Assembly: GCF_900129265.1 (NCBI RefSeq)
Contig: NZ_FQVG01000016.1
Location: forward strand, 1 to 45,263
Length of the DNA stretch: 45,263 bases
Direction: 5' to 3'
Source: Caloramator proteoclasticus DSM 10124
GTDB taxonomy: Bacteria > Bacillota > Clostridia > Clostridiales > Caloramatoraceae
Below the pieces are notes generated by a model. That model was not told the DNA's origin. It did not search any database and was given only the letters and a program-made list of their open reading frames with translations. Positions 42,103-45,263 of the stretch are shown in pieces. Made by a program: the position numbers and the translations under genes. The stretch's first letter is position 1. Every line of letters starts with the position of its first letter.

Positions 42103-42596
42103 ATTCTTTTCCCCCTGTTATATAAATTTATTAGTTTTAACATCTCCTCATCTGGTGCTATATACCCTGCCTTTTTACCCTGTTTGTTATATAAAAAAAC
42201 ATATCTATCCTCATTGCAATTCCAAGGTATAAACAAATTCTTCTTTGTTCCATCTAAAACCTTTATTTCACTTTCTTTACCGAAGGCTTCAAACTCCTTA
42301 ACATCAATATCCAATAGTGTTTTTCTCTTTTGTTTGTTGTATATCGCATCTATTTGAAGGTTTCCATTTGTAAATATATACTCATATTCTGTATACTGCC
42401 TATTTCTCATATACAGCATTAAATATGTAATTATACTTAATAGTATAAAACCTATAAAAAACTTAATATTAAATGTAAACAAAGTAAAAAGCAAAGCTAT
42501 TGAAGAAATGAATCCAAAAGCATAAATCAATACATTAAAGACTCCATAGAGACTATTTTTTTCTGTTCCTAAATGTTGCTCATAGAACTTGTCCAT
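42099..42596 (-). CDS. Membrane protein of unknown function (resembles DUF6106)
   Basis: The 165-residue protein has a cytoplasmic front (MDKFYEQHLGTEKNS), two membrane helices (about 20-40 and 44-62) and a soluble beta-rich domain (about 70-160). It resembles small clostridial proteins labelled DUF6106, from memory only. It is coupled to the amylase gene by ATGA overlap and lies six bases after the 42602 gene's stop. Confidence 0.7.
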   Translation of the reverse strand: MDKFYEQHLGTEKNSLYGVFNVLIYAFGFISSIALLFTLFTFNIKFFIGFILLSIITYLMLYMRNRQYTEYEYIFTNGNLQIDAIYNKQKRKTLLDIDVKEFEAFGKESEIKVLDGTKKNLFIPWNCNEDRYVFLYNKQGKKAGYIAPDEEMLKLINLYNRGKRI

Positions 42597-42601
42597 AAAA
42601 A

Positions 42602-43093
42602 CTACCTCCTAAGTTTCGCAATCTTCGTAAATATTATATCATATAAATAGAATAATACCTGCAAAATTAAAAATAAAAATAATGTAATAAACTTCATATG
42701 ACTTGTAATATTTATTGTAAATATATTTCCGCTTACCATATATACTAAAAATAAAATTGAATTAAACCACAAAAACTTAAACAATATTTTTTCCCTCCGG
42801 TTTAATGAAGACAGTTCTATAAAGTAGTTTATTATTGGATAGATACCTAAAAAGCTGTATATAATCCAACACAGACTATTACATCCAAAAATATAAAGTA
42901 AAATTAAAGAATAAAAATAGGCTATAAATCCAAAACTCACTCCACATTTTTTTATTGGATATGATAAAATAAAGGTTGTTATCAATATAATTATTAAGTT
43001 TAAAAATAATATATTGTTTAGTTTTTGTGAAGTTATCATTATCATAGAAGTTAGTGTTCCAACCAAAATTGATATATTTAAATCTCTCCTCAT
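42602..43093 (-). CDS. Unidentified polytopic membrane protein
   Basis: The 163-residue hydrophobic protein has about five membrane helices and basic loops. I do not know the family. Start ATG 43091-43093 follows AAGGGTG; a GTG three codons upstream overlaps that site. It is the first gene of a probable three-gene operon with the DUF6106-like protein and the lipoprotein amylase. Confidence 0.7.
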   Translation of the reverse strand: MRRDLNISILVGTLTSMIMITSQKLNNILFLNLIIILITTFILSYPIKKCGVSFGFIAYFYSLILLYIFGCNSLCWIIYSFLGIYPIINYFIELSSLNRREKILFKFLWFNSILFLVYMVSGNIFTINITSHMKFITLFLFLILQVLFYLYDIIFTKIAKLRR

Positions 43094-43187
43094 TCTATAC
43101 ACCCTTAAGCTAAAATTATAAAAAATATTAATAATATTTTACAATAATTTAAATAAAATTTCTACACTTTATTTTGGAGGAATTGCT

Positions 43188-43715
43188 ATGAAGGAAATAG
43201 AGGTTAAAGTTTTAAATGTTGATTTGGAAAAAATAAAGGAAAAACTAAAATCTTTAAACGCAGAAAAGGTTAAGGAGGAAAATCAAAAAAACTACTTCTT
43301 TAGTCTGCCAAACGGGGAAAATGGCTATGTAAGAATAAGGATAATAGAAGATTTAATAGATAGAAAAGAAAAAATTACACTTTGCATAAAAAAAATATTT
43401 AAAACTGATTTTGCAAGACAAAATATAGAACACGAATTTGAAGTATCTGATTTTAATGAATGCATAAATTTTTTAAATGAATTAGGTATAAATGATTTTA
43501 AAAGGGAAGATAAGCATAGAGAAAGCTATATATTAAATGGTACATTAATAGAATTTGATACTTGGGATAAAAAAGTTTTCCCTATCCCATATATGGAAAT
43601 TGAGGCTCCAAGTATTGAAGCTTTGGAGGATATATTAAAAATTTTAGACATACCAAAGGATAAAATAACATCAAAGGGACTTTTGGAGATTAAAAGGGAT
43701 ATGGGATTAATTTAG
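43188..43715 (+). CDS. CYTH domain protein (class IV adenylate cyclase-like)
   Basis: The 175-residue protein has the CYTH signature EXEXK at its start (Glu3, Glu5, Lys7) and further charged motifs, including RIRI, KEKITLCIKK, EHEFEV, REDKHRESY and PYMEIEAP that line the triphosphate tunnel. Family members include class IV adenylate cyclase, thiamine triphosphatase and inorganic triphosphatases; the sequence alone does not say which. The gene stands alone and has its own terminator. Confidence 0.88.
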   Translation: MKEIEVKVLNVDLEKIKEKLKSLNAEKVKEENQKNYFFSLPNGENGYVRIRIIEDLIDRKEKITLCIKKIFKTDFARQNIEHEFEVSDFNECINFLNELGINDFKREDKHRESYILNGTLIEFDTWDKKVFPIPYMEIEAPSIEALEDILKILDIPKDKITSKGLLEIKRDMGLI

Positions 43716-43732
43716 CTACATATTGTTAATAA

Positions 43733-43776
43733 AGCGACATTTATCACCTAAAATATAGTGGTAGGTAAATGTCGCT
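43733..43776 (+). terminator. Terminator of the CYTH gene
   Basis: AGCGACATTTA and TAAATGTCGCT pair perfectly, extended by ACCT/AGGT inside (with a small bulge), followed by ATTATTTATAT. Confidence 0.8.
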
Positions 43777-43866
43777 ATTATTTATATCTAAACAAAAGCC
43801 TATTAAAAAAATGATATATAGATTTAAACCGATAAAGATTTCTTAGACATTTTTTCAATTATATTT

Positions 43867-44772
43867 CTACTTTAGCAGTATCAAAACGGCTGGAATAGTT
43901 ACTACTGATAAGATAGTTGTTAAGAAAACAACCTTTGAGGCATATTCTGCATTTCCTCCATATTTTTCTGCCATAATAACAGTATTGGCAGCCGCAGGCA
44001 TTGCTGTTATTATTACTGGAATGTTTAAATAAAAGTCCTTTAATCCAAATAGGTTCAAGATAAAATAAACTATTAAAGGAATTGAAATTAATCTAATAAA
44101 GGAACCAAAATATACTGAATATCCTTCAAAAATTGATTTTATCTTGGCATCTGCTAAAGTAGAACCAATTATAATCATAGAAAGAGGAGTTGTCATTGAA
44201 CCGACCATTTCCAGAGTTTTAATAATAGGTGTAGGAAGTTCAACTGAGAAAAGGAATATGATTAAACCTATAAAAACTGATAATATTCCTGGGTTTAATA
44301 TTGCCTTTCTTAAATTTTGTTTGTCCCCTCTGCCTGAAAATATAAAAACTCCAGCTGTCCACATCAATATATTAAAGGGTATATTAAAAAGTGCCGCATA
44401 GAAAAGTCCTATTTTACCATAAATACTCTCTACAACAGGATATCCCATAAAACCACAGTTTGAAAATACAGTTATAAACCAAAGAACTTTATATTCATCC
44501 TCATTAAACCTTTTATAAATTATACTTCCTAATAAGAGTAAAACTGTATGGATTACCGTTGATATTAAAAATAGTTTTATGCCTAAATTCAGCATATCCT
44601 TTGAGAATTTAAAATTGAAGGAGGCTATAATCATAAAAGGGAGTGTAACGTTTAATAAAAGCTCTGAAAGACTTTTATTTACCTGAAGATTTATAAATCC
44701 CCTTTTTCTTGATATATAACCCACCACCATAATTAAAAAAAGAACGATTACTTGAGTTACTATTGTATTCAT
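43867..44772 (-). CDS. AEC family transporter
   Basis: The 301-residue protein has about ten membrane helices and the auxin-efflux-carrier family pattern: a front half with GYISRKRGFI and LPFMIIASF, the central NCGFMGYPVVESIYG, and a rear half with TTPLSMIIIGSTLA and MPAAANTVIMAEKYGG. Family members export or import organic acids and related metabolites; the substrate is unknown. Its start overlaps the thioesterase stop by four bases, so the two are coupled. Confidence 0.9.
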   Translation of the reverse strand: MNTIVTQVIVLFLIMVVGYISRKRGFINLQVNKSLSELLLNVTLPFMIIASFNFKFSKDMLNLGIKLFLISTVIHTVLLLLGSIIYKRFNEDEYKVLWFITVFSNCGFMGYPVVESIYGKIGLFYAALFNIPFNILMWTAGVFIFSGRGDKQNLRKAILNPGILSVFIGLIIFLFSVELPTPIIKTLEMVGSMTTPLSMIIIGSTLADAKIKSIFEGYSVYFGSFIRLISIPLIVYFILNLFGLKDFYLNIPVIITAMPAAANTVIMAEKYGGNAEYASKVVFLTTILSVVTIPAVLILLK

Positions 44773-45191
44773 CCTTTATCCTCCAAATTACTTACTATAT
44801 TTTTTAAAAACAGTTCATATATTTCCTTATTAAATTTATTAAGTGCGATTGGTTTTAGGTTGTTATCGGTAAATCCGTGTACTGTATAACCTTCTGCTAA
44901 AAGTGTTCCTCCTCTATATACTTTATATCCAAATTTTACCTTAACTCTTGAAACTTCTAAAATACTTGCTTCTATTTCAATTAAATCATCATAATAGGAG
45001 GGACTTTTATATTTTACATTCACCTCTACTACAGGAAGCATAAGTCCTATTTCCTCAAGATGTCTATAATCAAATCCTAAACTCCTTAAAAGTTCTGTTC
45101 TTCCTACATCAAACCAAACTATGTAATTGGAATGATATACAATACCCATCCTATCAGTTTCCTTATACCTTACTCTAAACTGTGTCTTCAT
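44769..45191 (-). CDS. Acyl-CoA thioesterase (YbgC/4HBT hot-dog fold)
   Basis: The 140-residue protein has the YbgC-type active-site segment YKETDRMGIVYHSNYIVWFDVGRTELLR with the catalytic Asp13, then the helix and five-strand hot-dog pattern. These enzymes hydrolyse short-chain or aromatic acyl-CoA thioesters. Length is typical. GAAGGGAGTGAT is the ribosome binding site. The AEC transporter gene overlaps its end, suggesting export of a released acid (inference). Confidence 0.92.
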   Translation of the reverse strand: MKTQFRVRYKETDRMGIVYHSNYIVWFDVGRTELLRSLGFDYRHLEEIGLMLPVVEVNVKYKSPSYYDDLIEIEASILEVSRVKVKFGYKVYRGGTLLAEGYTVHGFTDNNLKPIALNKFNKEIYELFLKNIVSNLEDKG

Positions 45192-45263
45192 TTAAATCAC
45201 TCCCTTCAATATATAATTTATCATAGTTTATGTTAAAAAAACATAACAAAATTGATTTTTAAA

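Noticed and set aside
43867-45263. Hairpin TTATGTT...AACATAA near 45228-45246 as a terminator or operator
   Set aside because: It is short, AT-only and at the window edge; random occurrence is likely in DNA of this composition.

Overview
The window comes from a low-GC, spore-forming member of the Clostridia. The support is AT-rich intergenic DNA, AGA/AGG-rich arginine usage, a germination lytic enzyme (SleB-type), a Gram-positive HPr kinase, a T-box leader, VanW/G5 and LCP cell-wall proteins, and anaerobe Fe-S and rubrerythrin proteins. A Caloramator-like clostridium would fit, but that is an impression and not a determination. Most genes are on the minus strand, in short operons separated by strong intrinsic terminators, many of them bidirectional. 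Several starts are TTG or GTG preceded by a GGGGTG-type ribosome binding site.

Layout. 1-910: the tail of an unidentified plus-strand gene and a C-terminally truncated sensor-like membrane protein. 1180-3284: trmB-hprK operon and tRNA-Leu(CAG). 3311-7587: MoxR ATPase, DUF58 protein and membrane transglutaminase operon. 7686-9773: nth and a VanW/G5 wall protein. 9850-11498: queG, a holin-like membrane protein and a YlxP (DUF503) protein on the plus strand. 11521-13386: cysK-cysE under a T-box leader whose apparent specifier is UGC (Cys). 13416-15252: SleB-type hydrolase and an unidentified anchored protein. 15373-17820: YgiQ-type radical SAM protein and a DedA protein. 18267-21695: membrane proteins, a lipid kinase, a CBS protein and PssA. 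21786-24330: rubrerythrin, two tiny companions, and two-subunit L-serine dehydratase. 24524-29647: a small acidic protein, TldE/TldD, and a TGS-nucleoside kinase fusion. 29814-31727 and 36900-39036: non-secreted proteins built from carboxypeptidase-regulatory-like beta domains. 32062-36864: gltX, a SMI1-TPR protein, DUF421/DUF4363 and class II fructose-bisphosphate aldolase. 39066-45191: LCP protein, a lipoprotein alpha-amylase with small membrane proteins, a CYTH protein, an AEC transporter and a thioesterase.

The most unusual content is a dispersed repeat present five times (about 1019-1169, 2853-3123, 17898-18177, 27689-27969 and 31769-32039). Full copies are about 270-280 bp, lack a credible gene, have short inverted ends, and fold on paper into one long imperfect hairpin. 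Its GC-rich tip holds two adjacent small hairpins with the same loop, AGGAC. Every copy lies just beyond the 3' end of a gene, three of them (and probably a fourth) next to terminator-like hairpins. One copy is an internal deletion derivative. I read it as a non-autonomous mobile element or a multicopy structured RNA that tolerates or prefers terminators.

A second point of interest is the set of three related proteins with repeated carboxypeptidase-regulatory-like domains (one carrying a beta-propeller). They lack signal peptides, and the two plus-strand units are preceded by sequences resembling SigK -10 elements, suggesting spore-surface proteins. No CRISPR array, rRNA, transposase or prophage was found.
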